From: Saitoella complicata NRRL Y-17804
Taxonomy: Eukaryota; Ascomycota; Saitoellomycetes; Saitoellales; Saitoellaceae
DNA length: 64,000 nucleotides
Assembly: GCF_001661265.1 (NCBI RefSeq)
Contig: NW_017566998.1
Span: forward strand, 372,001 to 436,000
Reading direction: 5' to 3'
Shown: one piece after another, positions 1-11,250 of the stretch
How the letters are laid out: each line of letters opens with the position of its first letter
Numbering within the stretch: the stretch's first letter is position 1
Made by a program: the position numbers and the translations under genes
The notes under the pieces: model-generated
What the model saw: only the letters and a program-made list of their open reading frames with translations
Told to the model about the DNA's origin: nothing
Database searches by the model: none

Positions 1-348
1 CATACAGTCGGTGTACTCACCGGCAACAGCTTTGGAATTCCGTATGACTTGGTCCATATCCTCTTCCTCGTCGTCCTCGTCATCCTCGACGCTATCCAGT
101 TCGTCTTCTTCATCCTCGTCTAAGGTTCCGTAGTCCTCATCGGCACTATCTGTAGACCAGGTAACGGAAGATTCATTCCTGTTAATATGGCCAGATGAAC
201 TCGAAGATGGTAGTGGGCTGCTTCGGGCTCTTTGACTGGCTATATGCTATGTTAACAATGCGTAGCTACAGGGGCTGCTCGAAGATGACCTACACTTTCC
301 TCCTCTCGCAACAGACTCCTTCCCTTCAGCACGGCGTTGCCTTGCCAT
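1..348 (-). CDS. Acidic protein of unknown function, 5' part only (gene runs off the left end)
   Basis: This is the first part of a minus-strand gene that continues past position 1. Exon 1 is 294-348 (start codon at 348). A 54-nt intron (240-293, GTAGGT to ATATAG) follows, then exon 2 at 21-239, which ends at a GTGAGT donor. The visible 90 or so residues begin MARQRRAEGK, then become Ser-rich, then strongly acidic with long Asp/Glu runs (about residues 55-80). I do not recognise a family. The gene is head to head with the Tnp2 transposase; the two ATGs are 342 bp apart and could share one promoter, so it may be a second gene of the same transposon. That is inference. The exon model rests on splice signals and an open frame only. 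Confidence 0.45.
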
Positions 349-689
349 GTCTTGTTGATCAGCCTTTTCGGACGTTTCTCACGATGATTACGATGATTAC
401 TGTTTACCAATCGGGTTGACTGTTGTGCAATGGGATACCGGTGAACTGTCTGCGGGGGTGTATATATGCGGACATGGTGCCGAGCACTTTAAGGTTGCAG
501 TAGCACGAACCTTACTAACAGCAGCACGAAATTGGCTCAAGTCGAACGGGTGAACACGGTCCCAGCTCAATTGCTAAATCGTCCCAAGCTCTTGCTTTCT
601 TGCAACTGTCTTGCAGCTTGCTTCGCTCACTCTTGCCTGCTGATAACCTACTACAACCGCATACAACCGACTTTCTTGCTTTGCACATC
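349..689. promoter_or_regulatory. Divergent promoter region between the acidic-protein gene and the transposase
   Basis: These 341 bp separate two divergent start codons. A TATA-like TATATATG lies at 461-468, about 220 bp upstream of the transposase ATG at 690. No terminal inverted repeat or target-site duplication is evident here. The reading frame of the transposase is open upstream to 600, but those residues look like leader sequence rather than conserved protein. Confidence 0.3.
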
Positions 690-3600
690 ATGCCGCGAGG
701 AGCACGTCGACGATTGCAGTTCGTCTGCAAGTGCACTCGACACGCCGATCAAATCAACGGTCAGAACGTCAGCAGAAGAACTTACTTCCGCCACAGACAG
801 GAATGGAAGGCGATGAAGCGGCTGCGGCGCCGCGCTCCCACCATCAACCTGTTCACGAGTGACCCCGATGCCATCATGGATGAGGACGACGACATGGGTG
901 TCTTGCCTGAAGCTTCGGACGCCGCGGCCGGTCCAAGTACGGCAGGCTCTCAAGCTGATCTTTGGGATTCCGGAGAGGAGTCCTCGGAATCTTGCAACTC
1001 GTCCAACTCCTCTGATCACGACTCCTCCTCCGACGCAAGCGATACACCTGACATAATTCCCGATACAATTTCATACCTTACGGTGTCAGAGCCCGAGAGC
1101 GATAGTGCATCGTCCTTGCACCTCGACGATCCGATCGGTGCCGGGCAGTGGGTTCAAGACAGCGATGATTCCGGGTATGAGAACAGCGACGGCCTCAGAT
1201 CTGATGACTACGGGGAGGAAGCGCCTGAAACCGTGGACGAGATGGAGGAGGAGCCAGGTGATGCGGCAAGCAAGGTCAAGAGGCTCCTCCGCTCGTTCAT
1301 GTTTGACTTCCAGGCTCTTCGCTATCACCATGAGCTGGAGGCCGACTTGGACGTGGAACAGCTAGTGCAACTGCTGTTTTGGAAGCAATACCATAACACA
1401 CCGGACCGTGCTTACAGACATCTTCGTGAAATCCTTGGAGACAGTGAGGTTCCTGGACTCGAACGAGCTATCAAGGTACTTGCTGCTCACACAGGTATCA
1501 AGGCCAAGGTATTCGATTGTTGCATAAGCAGCTGCGTGGCCTTTACGGGTGATCTGAAGGACCTGGAAGTCTGCCCATGTGGGGAGGCGAGGAAGTACCA
1601 GCACACCGAGACGAAGGTCTCCGCTCCCGTGCCCCCTGGGACTTTCGCCATGGCGGATGGCAGGCAAGATATCCCCAGGCAACAGCGGTCTTCAGCCGAA
1701 CTGAAGCCTCGCTCGACGTTTGTCTACATCCCGGTGATCCCAAGGCTTGCGATGCAATGGGCCAGTCGAGAACGGGCTCAAACCATGAAGACCTATGTCA
1801 GCACCATCCTCCGTACCCGCTTTCCTGGAGTGAGGGACTTCTGGGACGGTCACATCTACAATAAACTCAGGAGGACAGGGCGGTGCTTCCAGGATGTGCG
1901 AGATATGGCTTTCCTACTCTGTACAGACGGAGTACAGCTTGTCAAGATCAAGACTCATGGTGTCTGGCCAATCCTACTCATCAACCTCAATTTGCCCCCG
2001 GATCAACGTTACAAACAAGAGAACATGATCCTGGTGGGTATCATTCCTGGCCCTAACGAGCCCACCGAGATCGACACCTTTCTCCTCCCACTCGTTGAGG
2101 AATTTGAAGCACTCTACCATGGTATCCCGGATATATGGGACGCGTCCGCAGAACCCGGAGAGGACGATGATGCTGACGATGAAGAATCCTACAAGCAATT
2201 CACCATGAAGGCGTACGTTTGTGTCGTGGCAGGGGATCGCCCTGCTGTCAAGAAGATGATGCAAACAGTGGGACCGAACGGGAGATCACCGTGCTGGCTT
2301 TGTGAGTTCACGGGGACCCGTGTGAATAGTGCAAACGACAACTACTATCCGCATCGCCCTTGTACGAATATGCCCAGGCCTCCAGAACAGTGGGAAAATC
2401 GTCATTGGGACGTCGATGCCCTCCCCATGCGTAAGGGAATGAAAGCTGACATGCTCGATATTGCTCAAGCGAATGATGATAAGTTGCGCACCATGACAGG
2501 TCTTTCTGGGTTCGGTATCCTTCATAACCTCCCCACTCTCCATTGGCCGATGAGCTTTGGCATCGACGTCATGCACCTCATCTGCGATAACCTATGTCAC
2601 CTGCTCTTCAATCTATGGGATGGCAAGCTTCCCCCAGGGCAGCATGCACCCGCACCGGACAAACCGGCAGCCGAAGGGGGTGTGAGACCCACCGGCCCGC
2701 TGCAACCCGAAGATCCGGACGCTGATCCTGACTTTGACGAGGATGTTTCGGTTCCACCGACGCCCGCAACTCAAGTTACTCAAGCTACATACACTCAGAC
2801 CCAACAACTCCCACTTCCTCCTCCTCCTCCTCCTCCTCTTCCTCGTCGAGCGAACAAGACGAGAGCAAAGGATCCTTGGGTGCTACCGCCTAAAGTACTT
2901 CAGCAGATCGGAGAGGACATGAAGGGATGTAGGAGGAGTATCCCCGGCTTGTTTGGCCGTGCTCCGAGGAACATTGCGAAGAACTCTGCTGGTTTTCGGG
3001 CTACTGAGCCTGTTTTCCGTGCCGCTTCTGCATGGGAGATTACCAGAAGAGTACTTGTCGAACTGGGAGACCCTCTGTGAGGGATACACACTCTCGATTC
3101 AATTCGAGCTCACTTTCGAGGAGATTGCTCTTGTCAGGGCCCTGTTCAAGAAGTTTGTGATTGATTACGAAGCCCTGTACTACCAGGATGACTACAATCG
3201 ATTACAAGTCTGCCCGTCCTCCATCCACATGTTGCTTCATGTCGCTGATTCTATCGAATGGCTGGGTCCTGCATGGGTTTTCTGGGCCTTTGCGATGGAG
3301 CGTGTATGTGGGATGGTTGTCCCCAAGGCTAGATCGAAGGCGGAGCTGAACACAAGTCTTGCTAAAGCTGTCTTCCTCGGGGAACAACTCAAGCTCTTCG
3401 AGTTGCTTCGTCATACATCACCAGACTTCAACTCCTTTATGAAGCCAAAAGATCAGTCTTGTCAGTTCCAGCTGCGAACCAATTGGGGTTGGTTTGTGGC
3501 CCCAGAGAAACGACTGAACTTGAGTGCTGAAACGCGTCGCTATCTGCTTGAGTATCTGCAGAAAATCGACAGTGCAACACAATTGAGAGATGTTCCTGTT

Positions 3601-4065
3601 TGGACCTTTGCCTACAAGCGTTTCCAATTGTGTGATGGTGGAGACATGGTGGGTTCGCAGTCTAGTCAAAGGAAGAGTGACAAGACTCGAGCCTCCAACA
3701 TTGTCATGTATACTCAGGACACTGTCAGCCGAGTTGGAGTTGAGAGGAGGGAGATCTTGTTTGGCGAGGTGGATGTGTTTGTGAGGGTCCTTGTGAAAGG
3801 CATTCACCACTATATGACATGCATTCGATGCTATTCACCACCTCTATCACGCCGGCGCCATTTTATTGTGGAAACAAACCCTCATGGGGACTTGCATGAT
3901 TGGATTCATGTCAAAGACATCAAGCGGTTGGTGGGTACCATGCAAATGAGGCCTTTGATTGAGAACAACTTTGGACTGGCCTCTCGGAAGCCCGCGTGGA
4001 TCATTGATCGTCAGACATACGCTTGGAACAGTGCCATGAGGCTCATAAACGATATGGAACTTTAA
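690..4065 (+). pseudogene. Tnp2-type (CACTA/EnSpm superfamily) transposase, frame broken once
   Basis: The product would be a DDE transposase of the Transposase_21 (Tnp2) family that cuts and pastes a CACTA-like DNA transposon. From ATG 690 the protein starts with a small Cys/His motif (CKCTRH then VSRRTYFRH, about residues 10-30). An acidic low-complexity stretch follows, then the Tnp2 core: a VCPCGEAR zinc-ribbon-like element, FLLCTDGVQLVK with the first core Asp, WPILLINLNLPP, and DVMHLICDN. A proline-rich insert with eight consecutive Pro lies near 2815-2840. The conserved order AGFRA...PLLHGRLP is split between frames: frame 690 carries AGFRATE and a second frame (open 2953-4065) carries SVPLLHGRLPEEY and the rest of the C-terminus. 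No GT-AG intron of usable length fits, so I read one frameshift near 2995-3010. It could be a sequencing error. Element ends were not found. Confidence 0.75.
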
Positions 4066-4128
4066 TTTAGCTAATTCATATTGCTTGTACGCCGTTCTCA
4101 TGTTGGCTTCGTCGGTTCTCCTGTACGC

Positions 4129-4244
4129 CTGGACTGCTCATGGAATTTCCAAGTCAAGTCGCAATTCCATGACAAACCCATGATCCCATCTGGGAAATTC
4201 CATGACCTTACCAAGCCATCATGGAATTTCCATGAGCGGTCCAG
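4129..4244. repeat. Inverted repeat with 22-bp arms, rich in TGGAATTTCC words
   Basis: The left arm (4129-4150) reads CTGGACTGCTCATGG then AATTTCC. The right arm (4223-4244) is its reverse complement with two mismatches. Between them are further copies of the AATTCCATG / GGAAATTCC word (about 4162 and 4191). It sits some 60 bp after the transposase stop, where CACTA elements usually carry subterminal repeats bound by their own protein. Confidence 0.6.
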
Positions 4245-4419
4245 TCTTAGGGATGAGGTAGAATAGTATAACAGTGTAGTGGTGGTCAAAGAGAAGTATC
4301 ATCTATATATCCTACCTATTGTTTGTGGTGACTTGAAGATTTTCAAATTCTTTCAAGTGGTGGGGGGCTCTGGTACATATGTTCGCATTTCTACACAGCC
4401 ACAGTACCAAACAGGAAAG

Positions 4420-4447
4420 TCATGACATCATTATTATCATGTCATGA
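4420..4447. repeat. Perfect hairpin with 9-bp arms
   Basis: TCATGACAT at 4420-4428 is followed after 10 bp by its exact reverse complement ATGTCATGA at 4439-4447. It is one of several palindromes in the gene-free stretch. Confidence 0.5.
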
Positions 4448-4833
4448 ACACTTATCATGTCCATGTCTGATTCCATAAACTGCGGAATTCCTTTCCAGGC
4501 CGTAATCCCTGATAATGTCAAGGACTATGATCCATGTTTCCGTCGTGGTTTCTAGCATGGGTTGTAAACAAACGCCAACTTCCATAATCCACGTGTAATC
4601 CTTGTCTAATCCATGATTTTGACATGAATTACAAATTTTGTTAGAACTGAACGGGTTTAATCCTTGACAACTCGCATCATAGGGCAGGCTTCAATACCTC
4701 AAGGCATATATGTACGTTCGGTTGGAATAGTGCTTTTACTGTTCGTCAACTAATATATCTATGATTGCATTGTACCTAGTACACTTGACTGTATTCTGTA
4801 ATCAGCCTGTTAATTACACGATGCCGTTTGTCA

Positions 4834-4880
4834 TGTAATCTGATTACACGTCATGTATTCATCGTGTAATCCAATTACAC
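4834..4880. repeat. Two adjacent GTAATC palindromes
   Basis: TGTAATC-T-GATTACA occupies 4834-4848 and GTGTAAT-CCA-ATTACAC occupies 4864-4880. Related half-sites (TTACACGA, GATTACAT) flank them at about 4812 and 4884. They could be binding sites for a transposon protein; no function is demonstrated. Confidence 0.5.
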
Positions 4881-5026
4881 AAACGATTACATGATCTTCC
4901 CCTGGTTTACATGTCATATAAAGTTTACATGATGATTTCAGATTGATCATGGATTAATATTCCAAGCCTCAGCCCAAGCCTCAGCCTGAGCTGCCTCATA
5001 TCGCAAGTGCTCCTCCCATCAAAGCC

Positions 5027-5486
5027 ATGTCCTCTCGTGCTAGTTCTGCACGCCCGGATGAGACGCTCGCTCCTCCTCCCTCGGAGCTCTCTTCGTCCTC
5101 TTATTCCAGCAGTTCAGGCAATGGCGGCACTGTTGTCAACTATGCCTCGAAGAGCAAGGCAATCTCCACCTTTGCTCCTGCAACCTCAGGTAACCTCCGT
5201 GTGGCTTGCATTCCATGCTCCTGTTGATCCAATTGATTGTATTTTCGGAAAGCCCTGTCTGGCCATGTCCCTTTGCATGGGCGTGTTGCTCAGGAAAAAG
5301 CTGCTGCAGGTGGGGCTTCCTCTTCCGACACCCTCCTCGTCTTCTTCTATAAAGCGGTCCCTTCCCCATCTCAGTCTAGTCAGAGCTCCAAGAAGAGGGT
5401 CTTGGGGGTCACTCCTGATAGGAATGATGCCAAGTCTCGCCGACAAAGAGGCACAGAAGTATGCCACAAGTGAACTAACTGTCTGA
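5027..5486 (+). other. Possible short gene fragment of Ser-rich protein (weak)
   Basis: An open frame from ATG 5027 reads MSSRASSARPDETLAPPPS and then a Ser-rich tract. A second open stretch at 5237-5473 ends KSRRQRGTEVCHK. A GTAACC donor and a GCTCAG acceptor lie between them (about 5190-5291), but joining at these sites breaks the frame, so I cannot support a spliced product. Codon content is biased toward CTC/TCC. It may be a decayed transposon-borne gene or chance. Confidence 0.15.
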
Positions 5487-5925
5487 GGACTGGTTTGCTC
5501 ATGAGGATAGTGTTGTCAACCTCACCTCTGCAGGTTCGTTGGTCTCTTCAGGGTTAAGTGTTGTACCCATTGCTGTGCTGAGGAGGAGAGAGGCGAGCGC
5601 CGTGAGTTATATTGATTGAGGAAACTGAGTGAGTTGCACACCCATTATTGACAGAGGTCCCATTACCGACGGAGGAGTGCGGCGTAATAGGGAGGAGGCC
5701 TTACTGCTAACGAAGGAGAGGTGTGATACCAATGATTCTACTATAGCCTATACTTTTCAACAGAGATTCTACTTCCCGAATCCCGGCTGCACACCCGTAT
5801 CATGAAAATCTCTGAACGCTGTCTGTCATGGATGTTCCATGAGCAGATCCACGATCTCAACAGGAATTATCCTTGAAAAATCCATGATAGCAGACTCCGT
5901 AGGGCTTATGGCCGGTCACATCAAG

Positions 5926-6760
5926 GATTAAGCTAACCCAGATCATCATTTGGGTCCCATTATCTAAAATATATTCATATGATTAGGCTTTTTCCGTGAC
6001 CAGACAATCATAGATTAAGCCTTACCAAGTAATCCATAATTCTCGCGACTGTAGGAAACAGTCATTACATAACTTCGGATTATAAATATCGCTATATATA
6101 AGGCAGGAGGCCCCTCCAGGTTGATCTATAAGTGCACGGGAAGAACGGTTGGGCATTCTTCCTCCATTCTTCTGAGGCTACGCCCAATTGCAATTTTAGC
6201 ATGGATTATGCTGAACCATATCGTGAATTTTGCGAACAGCATGGCGGGTTGTGCCCCGTTATCCAGAATATGATCGCAAACGGGATTTGGATTGTAATCC
6301 ACGATGTGGGTGTGGATTGTAACCATTGCATGGTCTTGACTGTTCATCCATGCAAAAATTGTGGATTGTATTCCAAGATACCTGTAACGAGCATACTCCA
6401 GAACAATATCGAGAACTTATAAAGCATGATCCACCTGGGATCACTAGTTGCACCGATAGTAGTCATGCATACGGCAAAGGTAACTCATGTACATGATGAT
6501 ACATTCCAGCTGACAAATCCAGGATATATTGTCATCATTTATGTGCGGCCCTAGGTAAGCTCGCGTTCAATATGGTATTTTGACATACATATGTACATAA
6601 GGATAGCTCGGACCGGCGCGCGAAGTCCATTTGAAGGCAATGAAAACGCGGCAGGGTACACTTCCCTACAACGTGAAAAATTATGGATTACAAAATCCCG
6701 TTGACAATTATATTCTGGATAATGGGACCCAAACCATGATTTAGGTCGGCTTAAGTCATG
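5926..6760. mobile_element. Foldback or MITE-like element with long degenerate inverted repeats
   Basis: The segment near 5926-6065 reappears in reverse complement near 6663-6760. The best core, TTTGGGTCCCATTATC (5949-5964), matches exactly the complement of 6718-6733. A second block, GTAATCCATAATT (6029-6041), matches the complement of 6680-6692, and the flanks TTAAGC and TGTAGG also agree. The arms are separated by about 600 bp without a supported gene; a 96-codon open frame at 6132-6422 has no recognisable features. Overall arm similarity is partial, so the element looks old. I could not define the exact ends or a target duplication. Confidence 0.5.
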
Positions 6761-7605
6761 ATCAATTCACATTAGGAGTCGCATAGTCGTAATGCACTGC
6801 AAAAGTAGAAGTTGTGGTCAAACCTGATTTTTGTCAGGTGGGCGCTTAATCCATGTCAAAATGGTGAATTCGTCCCTGGATCACGTTACGCACATCATTG
6901 TGGATTTATATCCTAGCAGACCTAGCAGAAATCCCAGATAAGATCATGGATTACAATGCTTAGCATGATCATGGATAAGCCCGATAACAATGTCATGAAG
7001 TATAGTCCCAGATAAAATCATGGCCACTGTTAAGGAGAAAGTTGCAGTACAATACAGGAGAGAATTGCGAAAATAAGACCAATATGCTTTGAAATATTTG
7101 TCACAAATGATGTCATAGGCCTGTGTGATTGTGGCATGGTACCGGTTAGAACAGCGTTCTTCAGCTAATTACACTTAACTGACGTTTAGAAGCCACGAGC
7201 CTTTCTAACACGGACTTACGCGTACGCATTTCGATGAGGAACTCTTCTTGGTTGCGGTCATATTGAACCTTGGTGGATTCATGTTTGTCTCTTGGCATAT
7301 TACCGTAACCAAACCGGCAGCTGTAATCGTGGCGGAGTCTACAGCTGCTGCAGGGTGAACTGGTTGAAATACATCCATATATGAGCGGAGATTAGCGCGC
7401 GCGCCGATGTTTGCACGAGCGAAAATGGTCCAGCTCGTGTACTTTGGCGAAAAATTACACGATGATTACACAAACGCTGACTTCATAGGGGTGAGTTACG
7501 CGCTTGCCTAAGTATATTGCGGTATAATCCAGGACTTTGACATTCCTAGGGGATCTGCCGAACGAAAAGCGCAGATTAAATAACCAATCAAGTACAGTCC
7601 ATGTA

Positions 7606-7692
7606 GGGGTGGTCAAGCTTGAATGATTTATAATTGCCCTCAAAATTCAAACCTGCCTATACCAGGTTTATCTACCACTTTTTGACTACCCC
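7606..7692. mobile_element. 87-bp miniature inverted-repeat element
   Basis: GGGGTGGTCAA (7606-7616) and TTGACTACCCC (7682-7692) are inverted copies, 10 of 11 bp matching. TA dinucleotides lie just outside the left end (7604-7605) and 3 bp outside the right end (7695-7696). The interior is AT-rich and non-coding. A related half, GTGGTGGTCAA, occurs alone at about 4279. The size and structure fit a MITE; a Tc1/mariner-like family is possible from the TA flank but is not certain. Confidence 0.5.
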
Positions 7693-8004
7693 TTTAAAGA
7701 CTCTACGTTAGACGTGGAACATCAAATCATTTCATCTGCAATTGAGTTTGATGCATATGCATTGCTGATTTATTTAATATTGGCAAAGCATACATGTATG
7801 TGGTACATATTCATTTTTTTATGTTTCCTAGCACTGACAAAACTGGCCGCCTAGCTATGCAATGTAGCAGCTATGTGAACGTCGTGTGTAAAGCTCATAT
7901 GACGTTCGTATGTGGAGAAACAACATGACAGAATCTTCCACAAATTGCACAGACTGTAAACCGACCAGCTGCAGTGCACGCTCTATAACTCCCGACCTAA
8001 TCCA

Positions 8005-11000
8005 TTACACGTACAAGGATGCTATAGAGAAGTGTTAGCGTTTAGTCACAATGATGAGCAACACGACGAAATTCATACCTGAAAAGATAATGTCCCTCTT
8101 GATCTTCACAATGGCATCGCTCATTTTGTTCTCGAGCGCAGTGTTGCCAATGCACTTGGCAGCGGCAACTAACTGTCTCAAGATCTCTTCAAGGCGACGG
8201 AAGGCCCTAATGAGAGAACCTTCATACACATCGGTCATTTTGCAGATGGCTGCAAATGTGGCACCGTTTGCCCAAGCAAACACAACATCCATTAAGGCCG
8301 GCTTAAAAGAGTTGACGTATTCGTCCTCAACAATATTCAGCTTGGACTCCTGCGATACCTTAGCAATGCGCCGGGCCATCTCTTGCATGAGCCGCAGCGG
8401 GCCCGCAAGCTCCTCCTGCAACTTCGGCGCTTCATCGCTCTTCTCGTCAAAAACGAAACAACTCACTAAAGCCGCACACTGCTCAGCAGTGAGGTCATTG
8501 AAGACACCATTGAATATCATCTCAGTAAGGAGAAGCTCATCACCGCTGCTAATCTCGCAAGCCACCCGGCCCTTCATTTCGATAACATCGGCTGCCGTGG
8601 TGAACCCAAGACGACGGAGTACACGCTTGCGGCACTTGAGCTCGTCCAACTGGGCAATCGAGTTCGCAGCCGATATCTTTTTCTTTGTGGCCTTGATTTT
8701 GCCATCCACAGCCATTTTTTCAGCATACTTCTCGTACAGTTCAGCGAGACGCGGGGAGTTATGGAGCGAATTCGACAGAAGACGCGATTCGAGAATCTCA
8801 ATTTTCCTCAAGAGTTTCTTGAAGGACTCATCCCTGATATTCATGTTTTCTATCGGATCCAACAAAGCAATGCCGTCGGGGAAGCGTCGCTTGACCTCTT
8901 CAATCGATTTGCGCACGGTGTTACGCTGCTCTAATGGCTTGAGATCCTTTGGCAAAAAGATACGCAAATGACCGATGCCATCGAGCGCTGAAAGCAGCGC
9001 AGGCACAACCTCCATCTTGCTAGGCTCGCCTTCCTTTGGAGGACGCATGCCAGCCAAAAACTCGTTCTTGTTCTTGGACGGGAATGAATCCTCCGTCACC
9101 CACAACAGAACATCAACGATGTACGAGTCCTGCGGCGCGAAAACCTCGGTAGAGTTCTTAGGAGCAGTGCGCTTGTTGTAATTCACCACAGCCCCCCAAC
9201 CAAAGTCCACACCCTGGTGTTTAACGCGTACAAGACGTCCTGCCTGCATGAAAGGGATGCTGTAGTCCGGATGATTGACAACGGCGCGCATGTCGTTCGC
9301 GTAAGTGTCGAGTTGCTGCCTCAAATTGTAATAGTCGGCAACAGTTGATTCATCCTCAATGCTGAAACTCTGTTTTGAATGTTCCAACTCTTGAAGCTCT
9401 TTCTCCAGCACCGGAATCTCCGCATTGTTCTGGAATTGATAGAAACACCTTTCGAGCATAAACTCTGGTGTAATGCCTTCCACGCGCATAAGGTTCAAAA
9501 TCATGTTGTAACTCAGATAGAACGCAGAATCGAGTCGATCAGCCTGGCCCTTGACCATGGACTTAGCAACGGCTGGCTCCATCTTCTCATCACACATAAG
9601 GATGACAATACCACGGTCGTCGAGACCACGACGACCAGCACGGCCAGACATCTGAATATATTCACCTCCCGACACCCACCGGAAATCCTTACCGTCGAAT
9701 TTTCTCACACTCGTGAAGACGACTGTTTTGGCAGGCATGTTGAGACCGATGGAGAAGGTTTCCGTAGCAAACAACACCTTCAGCAAGCCCTCCTGGAAAA
9801 GGAGCTCAATAACTTCTTTCAAGATTGGTAGCAATCCTGAATGATGAATACCGATACCCCGGCGAAGCAATGGAAGGATATGTTCGATCTGAGGTAGCTG
9901 ACGATCTGATTCGGAAAGCGAGTTCATGGCGTTGTTGAAGACTTGGCTGATCATATCGCGCTCAGCATCATTGTTGAAGTCGATTTTACTCATCTGCAAA
10001 GCCAGAGCTTCGCACTCACGCTTGCTGAAACTGAAAACAATGACCGGATTATAATTTTTCAACATGATCATCTTCACGATCTTGTAGATATCGGATGGGC
10101 CCTTCGTTCCACCCTTGCCCGACTTTCCGGTCTTCCCTGCTTTCTTAGATGGCTCTGCCGAAGGATCTTCTCCCTGCTTTGCGGTTAACGCGCCCATAGC
10201 TTTCTGGAAGTTGTCCTCTCGGAACACACTCTTTTCATCCACAACGAGATGGATACCATCACCGCCTGCGGGGAAGAGATAGTGCTGCAAAGGTGTGGGA
10301 CGGAAGTCGGTGTACACAACGTGGCACGGTTGGTTGTGAATTTTCACGATCCATTCCGCGAACTGCATAGCATTGGGGATCGTGGCGGAAAGGAAGACGT
10401 AGTGAACCTTATCCGGTAAGAGAATCATCGTTTCTTCCCAAACGACACCACGGGCTTTGTCACGCATGTAGTGGACCTCGTCGAAGATAACCCACGCCAC
10501 TTCGCGCATCACCTCAGAACCACGGTAAAGCATAGAACGCAAAATCTCGGTAGTCATGACCAAGCAGGAAGCCTGAGGATTGATAGTGACATCACCGGTC
10601 ATAAGACCCACGTCCCCGAACTCAGCAAGGAGTTCTCGATATTTCTGGTTACTCAGTGCCTTGATTGGCGAAGTGTAGATGACTCTCTGCTTGTCTCGCA
10701 AACTCTGCGCAATAGCATATTCTGCTACAACGGTCTTTCCTGCAGACGTATGGGCACTGACTAACACACTCTCCTGACGTTCGATGGAGGCCACAGACAC
10801 TGCCTGGAAGGGATCAAGCTTGAATGGATATTCGCGAACGGGAGGCTGGACAGGCTTATGTTCCGAGATGGGAACATAGGGATAGTTGGGCGGCAAAGCG
10901 ACTTGGTGACGGACTTGGTGATTCAAGACCATGATGGGCCCTTCCGTAGTTGGTGCGGCCCCCAGTCCAGCGGACGGAGCGACTTCACGCGATGCTTCGG

Positions 11001-11250
11001 TTTCAAACGAGTCTGTCACAAGCGGAGCCTGCGGTGCCTGTGCCGGCTTAGAGCGCTTCGATTCAGGCTTAGTATCCGTCTTCTTCCTCTTCTCATCCCT
11101 TGCTGCATCCTTGCTCACAGGAGTCGCCTCCCGACTGCGCTTCGCTGGGGCAGTCGCCTTGGGCACAGGAAGAGGAGCGGCGGGCTCTTCGGGGTTGATC
11201 CGGCCGACATTCTCCTCATCAAAGACGTCAAAAAGGTCGTCGGCGTCCAT
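8005..11250 (-). CDS. MTR4: Mtr4/Dob1 DEVH-box RNA helicase of the nuclear exosome
   Basis: This nuclear 3'-5' RNA helicase feeds RNA to the exosome as part of TRAMP-like complexes and rRNA processing. The 1062-residue product has a basic, low-complexity N-terminus, Walker [10 protein letters not shown] (about 165-173), the DEVH box (257-260), SATIPN, and motif [17 protein letters not shown]. The arch/KOW region ([16 protein letters not shown]) and the helical C-terminal domain follow. Length matches yeast Mtr4 (1073). The ATG at 11250 gives [13 protein letters not shown], typical for the family. The uninterrupted frame runs to 8035, but the family ends in ASLYL. A 57-nt intron (8022-8078, GTATGA to CTATAG) joins a final 17-nt exon (8005-8021) and gives the expected ending SASLYV. 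It is divergent from COX8 with 157 bp between start codons. Confidence 0.95.

Larger units (their letters stand above)
4066..8004. other. Gene-free, repeat-rich stretch of about 3.9 kb
   Basis: No convincing gene is present between the transposase stop and the last exon of MTR4. The DNA is AT-richer than the flanking genes and full of short words such as GTAATCC, GGATTACA and CCATGATT in both orientations, often arranged as hairpins. Specific structures are listed separately: 4129-4244, 4420-4447, 4834-4880, 5926-6760 and 7606-7692. The pattern suits non-autonomous or decayed DNA transposons inserted beside, or derived from, the CACTA-like element. This is inference from repeat structure. Confidence 0.6.

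Noticed and set aside
144-4281. CACTA (144-148) and TAGTG (4277-4281) as the two ends of the transposon
   Set aside because: Beyond the five bases the two ends do not pair, and 144 lies inside an exon of the acidic-protein gene. No target duplication was found.
6132-6422. 96-codon frame between the inverted repeats
   Set aside because: It has no conserved features and sits in AT-rich repeat DNA; probably chance.
4570-6990. TAATCC/GGATTA words as telomere-type repeats
   Set aside because: They are scattered, mixed in orientation and not tandem, and differ from the TTAGGG repeat usual in fungi.
8051-8971. 306-codon plus-strand frame opposite MTR4
   Set aside because: It is Ser/Arg-rich nonsense complementary to conserved helicase sequence.
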